From: Sabulicella rubraurantiaca
Lineage (GTDB): Bacteria > Pseudomonadota > Alphaproteobacteria > Acetobacterales > Acetobacteraceae
Direction: 5' to 3'
DNA length: 64,000 bases
NCBI RefSeq assembly: GCF_017355885.1
Contig: NZ_JAFEUU010000005.1
Span: forward strand, 290,040-354,039
The notes under the pieces were generated by a model. It saw nothing but the letters and a program-made list of their open reading frames with translations. It searched no databases and was not told where the DNA came from. Below, piece after piece: positions 8,575 to 16,453 of the stretch. How positions within the stretch are numbered: the stretch's first letter is position 1; each line of letters begins with the position of its first letter. A program made the position numbers and the translations under genes.

Positions 8575-8770
8575 GGCCGGCGGCCCGGGTGGGCGATTGG
8601 CGGAACATGTAGGCGCGGACGACGCGCTCCGCGGTGGCGGCGTCGCTGAAGTTCGCGCGGTCGAGTTCCTCAATGCGTGTGTCCAGCGCGATCACGAACC
8701 AGCCGAGATCGCCCTGGGCGACGACGCCGACGAGGGAGCCTCCGTCAACGAGGGGGATGGATTGGCGCAT
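8567..8770 (-). CDS. Small hypothetical protein
   Basis: A 67-residue protein starting MRQSIPLVDGGSLVGVVAQG, with a WFVIALDTRIEELD middle and an AATAERVVRAYMF helix near the end. AAAGGA lies upstream of the ATG. The frame could be extended by 39 residues, but the extension is proline-rich low-complexity sequence with no ribosome site, so the shorter start is preferred. The beta-rich first half followed by a helix suggests a compact soluble domain. I do not recognise the family. Confidence 0.55.
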   Translation of the reverse strand: MRQSIPLVDGGSLVGVVAQGDLGWFVIALDTRIEELDRANFSDAATAERVVRAYMFRQSPTRAAGHA

Positions 8771-9511
8771 AGGTTGTCCTTTCGCGTCCGCGTGCGCGCG
8801 AGGCGGCGTCGTTTCGGTGGGGGCGGCGGTGGTTGGGTCCGGGGCGACAGGGACAGGGGGCGGCGGCGGCATCAGGGGCGGCGCCACCCGGAAAAAGAGA
8901 CTGGGGCACGGGGCCCCAGTCCAAGTTCAGGGAGGAAATGCCAGTCACGGTGCCGCCTTTCGACCATCCCGGGAGATGGCCCCGCTGGCGGCGGACGGAT
9001 CGGAGGGCGTAGGTCACGCCGGTCCAAAGGGAATGGCTATGGGGGGCGATGGCTGCCGCAGAGCCAGATCCACGATGCCTGATCGGAGATTGACGGCGAG
9101 GGTGCATGGTCAGAGCACTCCGCCTGCCTACAACACCGCCTGCTCGATCTCAGCCGGCAGGGGTGGCGAAAGGACCTGCAAGGTTGCGCCGAGCAAAGCC
9201 GCGAGAAAGGCCGCGGTCAGCGGGAAGCCCAGGGTCGGCGCGACAATTGCAGCAGCCCACCGTCAATGGCCTCTCGATGTAGGGAGCGGCGCCTGTCGTC
9301 CAGCACAGTGAAAGGACTTCATGACCATGGCGCCATTAAGCACCCTGAAAGATCGTTGGTCAATCGAAAAACACTTGCGTGAATCGTTTAAACTCCGACC
9401 ATGCGAGGCATGGAACACCGATTTCACGTCGTGGAAACGATGACCGGATGGCGAGGGCGATGTCGGGGCGATGCCGTGCCCCCGTCCAACCGCCCTTTCA
9501 GGAGAGTTTCC
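8771..9511 (-). other. Intergenic stretch containing an orphan terminator
   Basis: No supported gene. The only distinct element is the minus-strand terminator at 8893-8921. Because it follows no recognised gene, it may end a small RNA or a very short unannotated gene located at about 8922-9400. A GTG-initiated minus frame near 8947 (TGISSLNLDWGPVPQSL) runs through the terminator and is not convincing as a gene. Confidence 0.35.
8893..8921 (-). terminator. Rho-independent terminator reading on the minus strand
   Basis: GACTGGGG (8899-8906) pairs with CCCCAGTC (8914-8921) to make an 8-bp stem with a 7-base loop. On the minus strand the stem is followed by TCTCTTTTT. No recognised gene ends just upstream of it, that is, at 8922-9511. 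Confidence 0.55.
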
Positions 9512-10474
9512 ATGATCCGACGTCGAGCCTTCCTCACCTCGCTGCCAGCCCTAGCGGCGCCCCTCCCACTTCACGCCCAACTCCAGAGGCCGCTTCGCCT
9601 CGTGGTATCCTCCGCCCCTGGCGCCAGCCTCGACGCGCTCGCACGCATCTTGTCCCCGTCGCTCTCCGCTCGGCTCGGTGTGCCGGTGGTGGTGGAGAAC
9701 CAAGGCGGCGCCAATGGCCTGCTGGCCGCGCAGGCCGTGCTGCGCGCCGAGCCGGATGGCAGCACCCTGCTCCTGACCGGGGACGCGATCCTGCTCGCGG
9801 GGCTCGCACAGCCCCAGGCCGGCGTGTCGCTGGAGCGCTTCGCCCCTGCCATCCAGGCCGTATCGGCGGCGCAGATCATTGCCACCCACCCGGGCGCCTC
9901 CTTCACCGACATCGAAGGCTATGTCGCGGCGGTGCGGGCGCGGCCTGGTGCATTGAACGTCGCGATCCCAGCGCAGGGCGGGATCGCGCAGGTGGTGCAC
10001 GCGCTGCTGGCACGCCAGCTCGGCGGCCTCTCCGTGGAGTTCCTTTCCTTCCGCGGTGGTGGCCCGGCCATGCACAGCCTGCTGGCGCGCGACGTGGACG
10101 CGCTGGTGATCACCCTGCCGGCGATCACGGAGCAGGTGCGCAACGGCGCGATCCGGCCTCTCGCCGTCACCACGGCGCAGCGGGACGAGGCGCTGCCGGA
10201 GGTGCCGACCCTGGCCGAAACCGTCGCGCCCGGCTTCGACGTGGATTCCTGGCAGGGCGTGCTGGCGCCGCCGGGAACCCCGGAGCTCCTTATCCGGTCC
10301 CTGCACGACGCCCTCGCCGGAACACTGGCGGAGCCGGCCGTGGCCGCGCGGCTGCGCGGCCTGGGCTTCCGCGTCACCGCCCTGGCACCCGAAGCCTTCC
10401 GGGAGCGCGCTGCGGGAGCGGCAGGGACCTTCGGTCCTGTGATCCGTGACCTCTTCACCTTGGCACAGGGCTGA
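9512..10474 (+). CDS. Bug-family solute-binding protein (TTT type)
   Basis: A 320-residue Bug receptor. The signal peptide starts MIRRRAFLTSLPALAAPLPL; the family core follows with RPLRLVVSSAPGASLDALAR, VVVENQGGANGLLAAQAVL, DEALPEVPTLAET and the WQGVLAPPGTPELLI segment. It differs from most Bug proteins in having SSAPGASLD where VPYPPGGG-TD is usual, so its ligand pocket is probably unusual. An AGGAGAG ribosome site precedes the ATG at 9512. It lies 145 bases upstream of the sulfur operon on the same strand and may feed it, but the ligand cannot be deduced. Confidence 0.85.
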   Translation: MIRRRAFLTSLPALAAPLPLHAQLQRPLRLVVSSAPGASLDALARILSPSLSARLGVPVVVENQGGANGLLAAQAVLRAEPDGSTLLLTGDAILLAGLAQPQAGVSLERFAPAIQAVSAAQIIATHPGASFTDIEGYVAAVRARPGALNVAIPAQGGIAQVVHALLARQLGGLSVEFLSFRGGGPAMHSLLARDVDALVITLPAITEQVRNGAIRPLAVTTAQRDEALPEVPTLAETVAPGFDVDSWQGVLAPPGTPELLIRSLHDALAGTLAEPAVAARLRGLGFRVTALAPEAFRERAAGAAGTFGPVIRDLFTLAQG

Positions 10475-10619
10475 ACCCGCCATGCCAATCCACCACCCCG
10501 GCGCGGCACCAATCGGGACATTCGCCCGCGCAACGGTTGAGCCGGATGACGGCGCCCGCCGCGCGTTGACCAAGCATCTCCGACGAATAGATTGCCGCGC
10601 CTCCGAGGATGTTTTGCGC

Positions 10620-11816
10620 ATGCATCTTTTCCGCCCCGCCACGATCATCGCCGTGATCCTGCTGATCGGTGGTGCCGCGCTGCTTGGGGTTCGGCACAGC
10701 GCGATGCAGGCGTCGCTGTTCCTTCTCGGTGGCGCGCTGGGCGTTGCGCTGCTTCACGCGAGCTTCGGCTTCGCCGGCGCGTTCCGGCGCTTGCTGGCGG
10801 AGGGGCGAGGCGCGGGGCTGCGGGCGCAGATGGTCATGCTGGCCGTCGCGGTGGTGCTGTTCCTCCCGGTGCTCGCGGAAGGGAGTTTCTGGGGACAGCC
10901 CGTGCGCGGCTTCGTGTTTCCGGTCGGGCTTTCCTTGCTGCTTGGCGCCTTCCTGTTCGGTGTCGGCATGCAGATCGGCGGCGGCTGCGCCTCCGGAACG
11001 CTCTATACCGCGGCGGGCGGGCAGGGGGCTCGGATGTGGCTTACCCTCGCGAGCTTCGTCGCCGGAGCGACGCTTGCAGCTTACGGGGCGGAGCACTGGG
11101 AGGACTGGCCGAGCCTGCCGCCGCTCTCCCTGCCGGGGATGATCGGAACCCTGCCGGCCATCGGTGTCTCGCTCGTGGTCTTCGCCCTTGTCTGGTTCGG
11201 GTCCATTTGGCTGGAGCGCAGGCGTCAGGGTTCGGTGGAGGTTTTGTCGTGGCGCGGAGGAGACTTCCTCCGCGGGCCGTGGCCGCTGCTATGGGGCGCG
11301 GTGGCGCTGGCGCTGCTGAACTTCGCCACACTTCTGCTGGCGGGGCGCCCCTGGGCGATCACCGCCGCCTTTCCGCTCTGGGGGTCGCGGCTGGTCGAAT
11401 TGCTTGGGTGGGATGTGCCGGCCTTCTGGCTCTACTGGGAAGACCCGACCCGGACCGAGGCATTGCTGCGCCCCCTGCTGGCCGACCGGACGACGGTGAT
11501 GGATCTCGGCCTGATGGCAGGAGCCTTCGGCGCTGCCGCGCTCGCCGGGCACCGCGCCGACTGGCGATGGCCCCGCCCTCAGGAAGCTCTGGCGTCGCTG
11601 TTCGGTGGGATCCTGCTCGGCATTGGGGCCGTGATGGCCTTCGGCTGCAACATAAGCGCGTATTTCAGCGGCATTGCGTCAGGCAGCCTGCACGGGTGGG
11701 CATGGATCGGGCCGGCGCTTCTCGGCAACTGGGTCGGGCTGAAAATACGGCCGCTATTCAGCCTCGACCGTGGAAACAATGAAATGAAATTGACAGAAAT
11801 GCGGGGTGCAATGTAA
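10620..11816 (+). CDS. YeeE/YedE (TsuA-like) family permease, probable thiosulfate/sulfur importer
   Basis: A 398-residue integral membrane protein with about ten hydrophobic spans. It carries the two hallmark cysteine motifs of the TsuA/YeeE family, GGGCASGTLYT (C123) and AFGCNISAYFSG (C343), which line the thiosulfate path in characterised members. It heads an operon with cytochrome c, an FccB-type flavoprotein, SoxY and SoxZ, consistent with bringing in a reduced sulfur compound for oxidation. The start is set at ATG 10620, where the first membrane helix begins; about 58 in-frame codons upstream encode a charged sequence without family character. Confidence 0.85.
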   Translation: MHLFRPATIIAVILLIGGAALLGVRHSAMQASLFLLGGALGVALLHASFGFAGAFRRLLAEGRGAGLRAQMVMLAVAVVLFLPVLAEGSFWGQPVRGFVFPVGLSLLLGAFLFGVGMQIGGGCASGTLYTAAGGQGARMWLTLASFVAGATLAAYGAEHWEDWPSLPPLSLPGMIGTLPAIGVSLVVFALVWFGSIWLERRRQGSVEVLSWRGGDFLRGPWPLLWGAVALALLNFATLLLAGRPWAITAAFPLWGSRLVELLGWDVPAFWLYWEDPTRTEALLRPLLADRTTVMDLGLMAGAFGAAALAGHRADWRWPRPQEALASLFGGILLGIGAVMAFGCNISAYFSGIASGSLHGWAWIGPALLGNWVGLKIRPLFSLDRGNNEMKLTEMRGAM

Positions 11817-11864
11817 TTATCCCATAATGGGTCAGTGGAATGCATTGGGCCCGATGGGGATCAT

Positions 11865-12170
11865 ATGAGCCTTCGCCTCCTTGCCCTTCCTGCCATCCTG
11901 CTCCTCGCAGGTGCCGCCACCGCACAGGAAGCGCAGTCGCCCGCGCCGCTCGCCGCCCAGGGGTGCTTGGGATGCCATGGCCAGAGCGGGCACGGGGCGG
12001 GCGGCATCCCAGGCATCGCCGGACGTGAGGCGCGCGAATTGCAGGCGCAGATGATGGCGTTCCGCGCCAATGAGCGCCCGGCGACGATCATGGGCCGCAT
12101 CGCCCGTGGCTACACGGAGGCGGAGATCGCCGCGCTCGCGCAGCATTTCGCCCAAATTCCCGCCCGCTGA
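11865..12170 (+). CDS. Small c-type cytochrome (FccA-like subunit)
   Basis: A 101-residue exported monohaem cytochrome. A signal peptide (MSLRLLALPAILLLAGAATA) is followed by the haem-attachment motif CLGCH and, downstream, two methionine candidates for the sixth ligand (MMAFRANERP and TIMGRIARGYT). The ARGYTEAEIAALAQHFA C-terminal helix is typical of small class I cytochromes partnered with flavocytochrome c sulfide dehydrogenase. It ends 11 bases before the FccB-like gene, so the two probably form a flavocytochrome c complex in the periplasm. Confidence 0.85.
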   Translation: MSLRLLALPAILLLAGAATAQEAQSPAPLAAQGCLGCHGQSGHGAGGIPGIAGREARELQAQMMAFRANERPATIMGRIARGYTEAEIAALAQHFAQIPAR

Positions 12171-12181
12171 GGAGCCGCACC

Positions 12182-13453
12182 ATGAACGCCACCCGCCGCG
12201 CCCTCCTGGCCGCTTCCGCCCTGCTTGCTGCCCCCGTCAGCCTGCGCGCCCAGTCGCAGGGCCGCATCCTTGTCATCGGCGGCGGCTTTGGCGGCGCTTC
12301 CGCCGCCTCCTTCCTTCGTCGCGAACACCCGGAGATCGAGGTGACACTGGTCGAGCCGCGCCAGCGCTTCGTCACCTGCCCCTACGGCAACCTCGTCCTC
12401 GCCGGGCTGCGGCAGATCGGCGACATCACCCATTCCTATGACAGGCTGCGGGCGCGCGGAGTCCGCGTCATCCACGACCGCGCCGCTGGCATCGACGCCG
12501 CTGCGCGTCGTGTCCGCCTCGCGGGCGGCGAGACGCTGAGCTTCGACCGGATGATCCTCTCGCCTGGCATCGCCCTGCGCTGGAACGCCATCGAGGGCTA
12601 TGATGAGGCGGCGAGCGAGGCGATGCCCCATGCCTGGGTGCCCGGCGACGGTACGCAGACCTTGCTACTGCGCCGCCAGCTGGAGGCGATGCCCGATGGC
12701 GGCGTGGTCGGGATCGCGATTCCGGCCAACCCGTTCCGCTGCCCGCCCGGACCTTATGAGCGCATCTCGATGATCGCTTCCTATCTGAAGCGTCACAAGC
12801 CGCGTTCCAAGATCCTGGCGCTGGATGCCAAGGACGCCTTCTCGAAGCAGGGCCTGTTCCAGGACGGGTGGAACGCCCTCTACCCCGGCTTGGTCGAATG
12901 GGTGCCCGCCAACCGCGACGGCCGGGTCGTGCGTGTGGATGTGCGGGAGAAGGTTCTGGAGACGGAGTTCGGCACGCGCCACAAGGTGGACGTCGCCAAC
13001 ATCATCCCGCCGCAATCCGCCGCCGCCATCGCGCGGGAGGCCGGGCTTGCCAACGACGCGGGCTGGGTGCCCGTGAACCCGGTCACTTTCGAGGCCCAAG
13101 CTGCTCCCGGCGTTCACGTCGTCGGCGATGCGAACATCCCGGGTCCCATGCCGAAATCGGGCTTCATCGCCAACTCCACGGCGAAGCAGGCCGCGGCCAG
13201 CGCTGTCGCCGCGATGCGCGGGCGGGAGGCGCCGCGCCCCGTTTATTTTAACACCTGCTACTCCCATGTGGGGGACGAGTACGGCATTTCCGTCGTCAAC
13301 GTGTACCGGCCCAATGCCGAGGGCACGGCCCTGGTGGAAGTGCCGAACAGCGGCGGCGTGTCGCCGCGCGGCGACTTGCCGGAGCAGCGCCGCCTTGAGG
13401 CGATCTACGCCGACGCTTGGTACGAGAGCATTACGCGGGACATGTTTGCATGA
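12182..13453 (+). CDS. fccB: FccB/SoxF-type flavocytochrome c sulfide dehydrogenase flavoprotein
   Basis: A 423-residue FAD protein exported by a Tat-like signal (MNATRRALLAASALLAAP). The dinucleotide fold is VIGGGFGGASAASFLR (about residues 31-46). A redox cysteine lies in RFVTCPYGNLVL, and a second conserved region is NPFRCPPGPYERISM; these correspond to the cysteines that form the active disulfide in FccB and sulfide:quinone oxidoreductases. VVGDANIPGPMPKSGF is the C-terminal FAD-binding stretch. It oxidises sulfide or polysulfide and passes electrons to the cytochrome encoded just upstream. A GAGGAG ribosome site precedes the ATG, and its stop overlaps the soxY start. Confidence 0.9.
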   Translation: MNATRRALLAASALLAAPVSLRAQSQGRILVIGGGFGGASAASFLRREHPEIEVTLVEPRQRFVTCPYGNLVLAGLRQIGDITHSYDRLRARGVRVIHDRAAGIDAAARRVRLAGGETLSFDRMILSPGIALRWNAIEGYDEAASEAMPHAWVPGDGTQTLLLRRQLEAMPDGGVVGIAIPANPFRCPPGPYERISMIASYLKRHKPRSKILALDAKDAFSKQGLFQDGWNALYPGLVEWVPANRDGRVVRVDVREKVLETEFGTRHKVDVANIIPPQSAAAIAREAGLANDAGWVPVNPVTFEAQAAPGVHVVGDANIPGPMPKSGFIANSTAKQAAASAVAAMRGREAPRPVYFNTCYSHVGDEYGISVVNVYRPNAEGTALVEVPNSGGVSPRGDLPEQRRLEAIYADAWYESITRDMFA

Positions 13454-13878
13454 GGCGACGCGCCGCACTGGCCCTTTCACTGACCCTGCTGCCTCTGGGC
13501 ACCGCGCGCGCCCAGGATGCGACGCTGGAAGAGGCGATCCGCGCCCAGATCGGCGACCGCACGACGCAGGAGGGCGGCATCGCCCTTCGTGCTCCGGTGG
13601 TGGCTGAGAATGGCGGACAGGTGCCCGTCACCGTTTCCGTCGACAGTCCACAGACCGCGGAAAGCCACGTCACCGCAATTCATCTTTTTGCCACGCGGAA
13701 CCCGACCCCTGGCATCGCCTCGTTCCGCCTCACGCCGCTTCTGGCGCGGGCTGAGGTGCAGACGCGCATTCGGCTGGCCGAGGGGCAGGTCGTTGTCGCG
13801 GTCGCGCAGCTCAGTGACGGCACCGCGCGCCGCGTGTCGGCCGAGATCCGCGTCACCACCGGAGGGTGCCTGTCATGA
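13450..13878 (+). CDS. soxY: SoxY sulfur-carrier protein, variant C-terminus
   Basis: A 142-residue protein with a signal peptide (MRRRAALALSLTLLPLGTARA) and a body typical of SoxY (TLEEAIRAQIGDRTTQEGGIAL, ENGGQVPVTVSVDSP, HLFATRNPTPGIASF). In the Sox pathway the C-terminal cysteine carries the sulfur intermediate on a swinging arm, normally ending GGCGG. Here the end is TTGGCLS, keeping the carrier cysteine (C140) but replacing the last two glycines. The ATG overlaps the fccB stop (ATGA) and its own stop overlaps soxZ, so the genes are translationally coupled. Confidence 0.88.
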   Translation: MRRRAALALSLTLLPLGTARAQDATLEEAIRAQIGDRTTQEGGIALRAPVVAENGGQVPVTVSVDSPQTAESHVTAIHLFATRNPTPGIASFRLTPLLARAEVQTRIRLAEGQVVVAVAQLSDGTARRVSAEIRVTTGGCLS

Positions 13879-14204
13879 GCGGAAGCTTCGGTACGCCACG
13901 CATCCGCGCTCCCCGCACGGCCCGGCCCGGTGAGGCCGTGGAGATCCGCACGCTGATCGAGCACCCGATGGAAACCGGGCTGCGCCAGGAGGGCGGGCGC
14001 ACTGTCCCGCGCGACTTCCTGAATCGCCTCGTCGTGCGGGTCAATGGTGAGGTGGCGCTGGAGGCGGAGCTGCGCAACGGCACCTCCACCAACCCCTACC
14101 ACGTCTTCTTCCTCAAGCTGGACCGCACCAGCGAAATCGAGTTCGTCTGGACGGATGAAGGCGGACGCTTTGCGCGCGCCACGGCCCGCATCGCCGTTGC
14201 GTGA
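13875..14204 (+). CDS. soxZ: SoxZ sulfur-carrier partner
   Basis: A 109-residue Ig-like protein without a signal peptide, as usual for SoxZ, which is exported with SoxY. The signature runs through PRTARPGEAVEIRTLIEHPMETG, a VPRDFLNRLVVRVNGE segment and NGTSTNPYHVFFLKLDRTSEIEFVW. It forms the SoxYZ heterodimer that carries sulfur intermediates. The ATG overlaps the SoxY stop by an ATGA junction. It is the last gene of the operon and is followed by a strong terminator hairpin at 14360. Confidence 0.92.
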   Translation: MSGSFGTPRIRAPRTARPGEAVEIRTLIEHPMETGLRQEGGRTVPRDFLNRLVVRVNGEVALEAELRNGTSTNPYHVFFLKLDRTSEIEFVWTDEGGRFARATARIAVA

Positions 14205-14359
14205 GAAGCGGAAGCGCTATCGTCCTTCGTGAGCTGAACTCCGTGCGCCATCCGGCCGGACCGGGGACTGATCGCCGGCCGCGCCTGCGGCAAGTCCCGG
14301 TCTCGGGTGGAGCCGGAGCGGCGCGGCGTCGCCGCACGCGCTCCCTGCACCGATAGAAG

Positions 14360-14386
14360 GCGGGGAGCCTTGCTCCCCGCAGATTT
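14360..14386. terminator. Bidirectional terminator between soxZ and a convergent Bug gene
   Basis: GCGGGGAGC (14360-14368) and GCTCCCCGC (14372-14380) form a perfect 9-bp stem with a CTT loop, followed on the plus strand by AGATTTT. The minus-strand Bug gene ends at 14387, so the hairpin can serve both transcripts. Confidence 0.75.
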
Positions 14387-15367
14387 TCAGCCCTTTGCTT
14401 GTGTCACGGCCTCTCGCGTGAAGGCGCGGCGTTCCGTGAGGTCGCGTGATAGCCGGGCCGTGGCTTCGGCTCCGCGCAGCAGGACGGCACGGTTGCCATT
14501 GCCGTCAGTGATGGCGCGGAAGGCCTCGCTGCGAGTGGCCTCGACCAGCGCCGCGTCCAACCCTGCCAGCACCGGCGCCGGCACGCCTGCCGGGGCGAAG
14601 AGCCCATTCCAGATGGTGAAGTCCGGCTCTGTCAGGCCAATCTCGGCGAAGCTGGGCACATCCGGCAGCTCGGGCAGGCGGCGCGGGCCGATCACCAGCA
14701 GCGGGCGCAGGCGTCCCTCCCGGAGATGCCCCGATGCGGTCGGGTAGTCCACGCCGCCGATCTGCACATGGCCGGCCACCAAATCGGTCAGCTGCGGCGC
14801 GGTTCCGCGATAGGGTACCTTCACCAGATCCAGCCCGAAATGCCGCGCCAGCAGTTCCACCGACTGCTCGGAAACCGAGCCGCCGCCGGTGGTGCCGAAA
14901 TACAGGCGTAGCTGTCGGGCGTCGCGCGCCCGCGTCAGCAGGCCGGGCAGGTCGGAAACGCCAAGCGAGGGATGCGCGAAGATGATGCTGGAGGCCTCGG
15001 TGAAGAGGCCCAGCGGCGCGAAGTCGCGCAGCGGGTCGAACTGCACGGCCTCGCCCAGCGCCACCACGCTGCCGATCAGCGCGGTGACATTGGCCACCAG
15101 CAGCACATGGCCATCGGCCGGGGCGCGGGCGACGTGCTGCACGCCGATGGTGCCGGTGGCCCCGGTGCGGTTCTCGACCACCACGGGCTGCGGGAAGAGC
15201 GGCGCAAACTCCCGCGCCAGGGCTCGGGCGTAGGTGTCGGTCGGCCCGCCGGCCGGCCACGGGACGACAAGGCGCAGCGGACGGCTTGGCCATTCGGGCT
15301 GCGCCACGGCGGCGTTAGCGAGGAGCAGCGCCGGGGCGGCGCCGAACAAGGTGCGGCGAGTGGTCAT
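14387..15367 (-). CDS. Bug-family solute-binding protein (TTT type)
   Basis: A 326-residue orphan Bug receptor with a Tat-like signal (MTTRRTLFGAAPALLLANAAVA). Core motifs are WPSRPLRLVVPWPAGGPTD, VVVENRTGATGTIGVQHVA, VPYRGTAPQLTDLVAGHVQ and LPELPDVPSFAEIGL. The start is the ATG at 15367; the frame stays open further upstream across the NtaA remnant but without export character. It lies downstream of, and probably was co-transcribed with, the now gutted monooxygenase gene, so its original ligand may have been that enzyme's substrate. Confidence 0.9.
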   Translation of the reverse strand: MTTRRTLFGAAPALLLANAAVAQPEWPSRPLRLVVPWPAGGPTDTYARALAREFAPLFPQPVVVENRTGATGTIGVQHVARAPADGHVLLVANVTALIGSVVALGEAVQFDPLRDFAPLGLFTEASSIIFAHPSLGVSDLPGLLTRARDARQLRLYFGTTGGGSVSEQSVELLARHFGLDLVKVPYRGTAPQLTDLVAGHVQIGGVDYPTASGHLREGRLRPLLVIGPRRLPELPDVPSFAEIGLTEPDFTIWNGLFAPAGVPAPVLAGLDAALVEATRSEAFRAITDGNGNRAVLLRGAEATARLSRDLTERRAFTREAVTQAKG

Positions 15368-15381
15368 GATGCGGTGATCCC

Positions 15382-15726
15382 TCAGGAGGCGAGGCGGCGC
15401 TGGGCCGCGGCGAAGAGGCTTTCGGGGCGCGGCAGGCCCAGGTGGTCTCGCAGCGTGGTGCCCGCGTATTCCTCGCGGAACAGGCCGCGGCGCCGCAGGA
15501 TGGGCACCACTTCGTCCGCGAAGATTTTGAAGCCGCCGGGCAGCCAGGGCGGCATGACGTTGAAGCCATCCGCCGCGCCCTGGGTGGACCAAGCCTTGAT
15601 CTGGTCGGCTTGGTACCAGGACAGGTCGGTGATGCGCTCAGGCTCGGAGGCGGGGTGACGCCAGGCGGCCTCGTGGTGGCCGTCTGGATAGATGAAGAGG
15701 TTGAGGTTCAGCGTCCGGATGCTCAT
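15382..15726 (-). pseudogene. Internally deleted NtaA/SnaA/DszA-family FMN-dependent monooxygenase
   Basis: The first ~40 residues (MSIRTLNLNLFIYPDGHHEA, then WRHPASEPERITDLSWYQ) are the exact N-terminal signature of NtaA-family flavin monooxygenases. The remaining ~75 residues (GAADGFNVMPPWLPGG, VVPILRRRGLFREEYAGTTL, RDHLGLPRPES) are the C-terminal signature of the same family. The roughly 300 residues between, which make up the TIM-barrel with the FMN site, are missing, and the two ends are joined in frame near residue 40. The 114-residue product cannot be an active monooxygenase. Family members are usually about 430-460 residues. Confidence 0.85.
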
Positions 15727-16453
15727 GGCGGGTCTTTCGCGAAGGTGGGGAGAGGGATCAGCCGGGCCGCGGCCGACATCGCCCGCGCGGCGCCATGAAG
15801 GGACAAGCCTGGGGCCGGATAGCTCGCATGTTGCGATGAAATCACTATTATAGAACGTGAGTCTACCCTATTACCGGAGCAAATATGTGAAAAACGGTAG
15901 AATCAGTTTTACAACGAGGAAGGGTCGTGGATTCGGGGAGGCCGCTACCGTTCCGGAAGGGCGGTCAAGTAAGCCCAGGAACCGCGCAGGATCAGGCGCG
16001 TTACGACGCGCGACGCCCCTTGGCTTTCGCTCCTCGGCCTCTCGCCGGCTGAAGGCAGAAGCGAGGCTCACGGGCCAATGGCGCCGCTAGTCGACGGAGG
16101 CGCCCGAAAAACACTCTTGCAGGAAGCGCAAAGGAGTGAAACGCTTTGATATAGCGTGAATAAGGGAATATGCCTGTGACCAACCGCGCAATGACCGGGT
16201 CCTGGCCGCCGGCCGCTCCCATCAATGCTCGTGCCGGCGTGGCGGCGAGGGATTGCGACGGCGGCCAGGAGGATCCCCTCCTCGGTGAGGAGGACCAGCG
16301 CCCGGCCTGGGCCGTTGCGGCGGCTACTGCCCTGGCCCTCACGGCTGTCGCCGTGGCCGCTTTGCTGATTTAAGGCGCGGCCGCTTCGCCTCCTGTTTCG
16401 CACTTGCGTAATGCCGGCCCCATCCACCACCCTTCCGCCCGGAGGCACGACGT
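15727..16453. other. Intergenic stretch with an AT-rich segment
   Basis: About 730 bases separate the monooxygenase remnant from the sulfate importer operon. The segment at about 15838-15915 is much less GC-rich than its surroundings and could hold promoters. One small possible gene at 16170-16373 is listed separately. No other coding, RNA or repeat feature was recognised. Confidence 0.4.
16170..16373 (+). CDS. Possible small tail-anchored membrane protein
   Basis: A 67-residue frame with a polar, acidic N-terminal two-thirds (GGQEDPLLGEEDQRPAW) and a single C-terminal hydrophobic helix (AVAAATALALTAVAVAALLI). It has a TAAGGG element three bases before the ATG. No family recognised. The tail-anchored shape gives weak support; it may be a shadow frame. 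Confidence 0.3.
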   Translation: MPVTNRAMTGSWPPAAPINARAGVAARDCDGGQEDPLLGEEDQRPAWAVAAATALALTAVAVAALLI

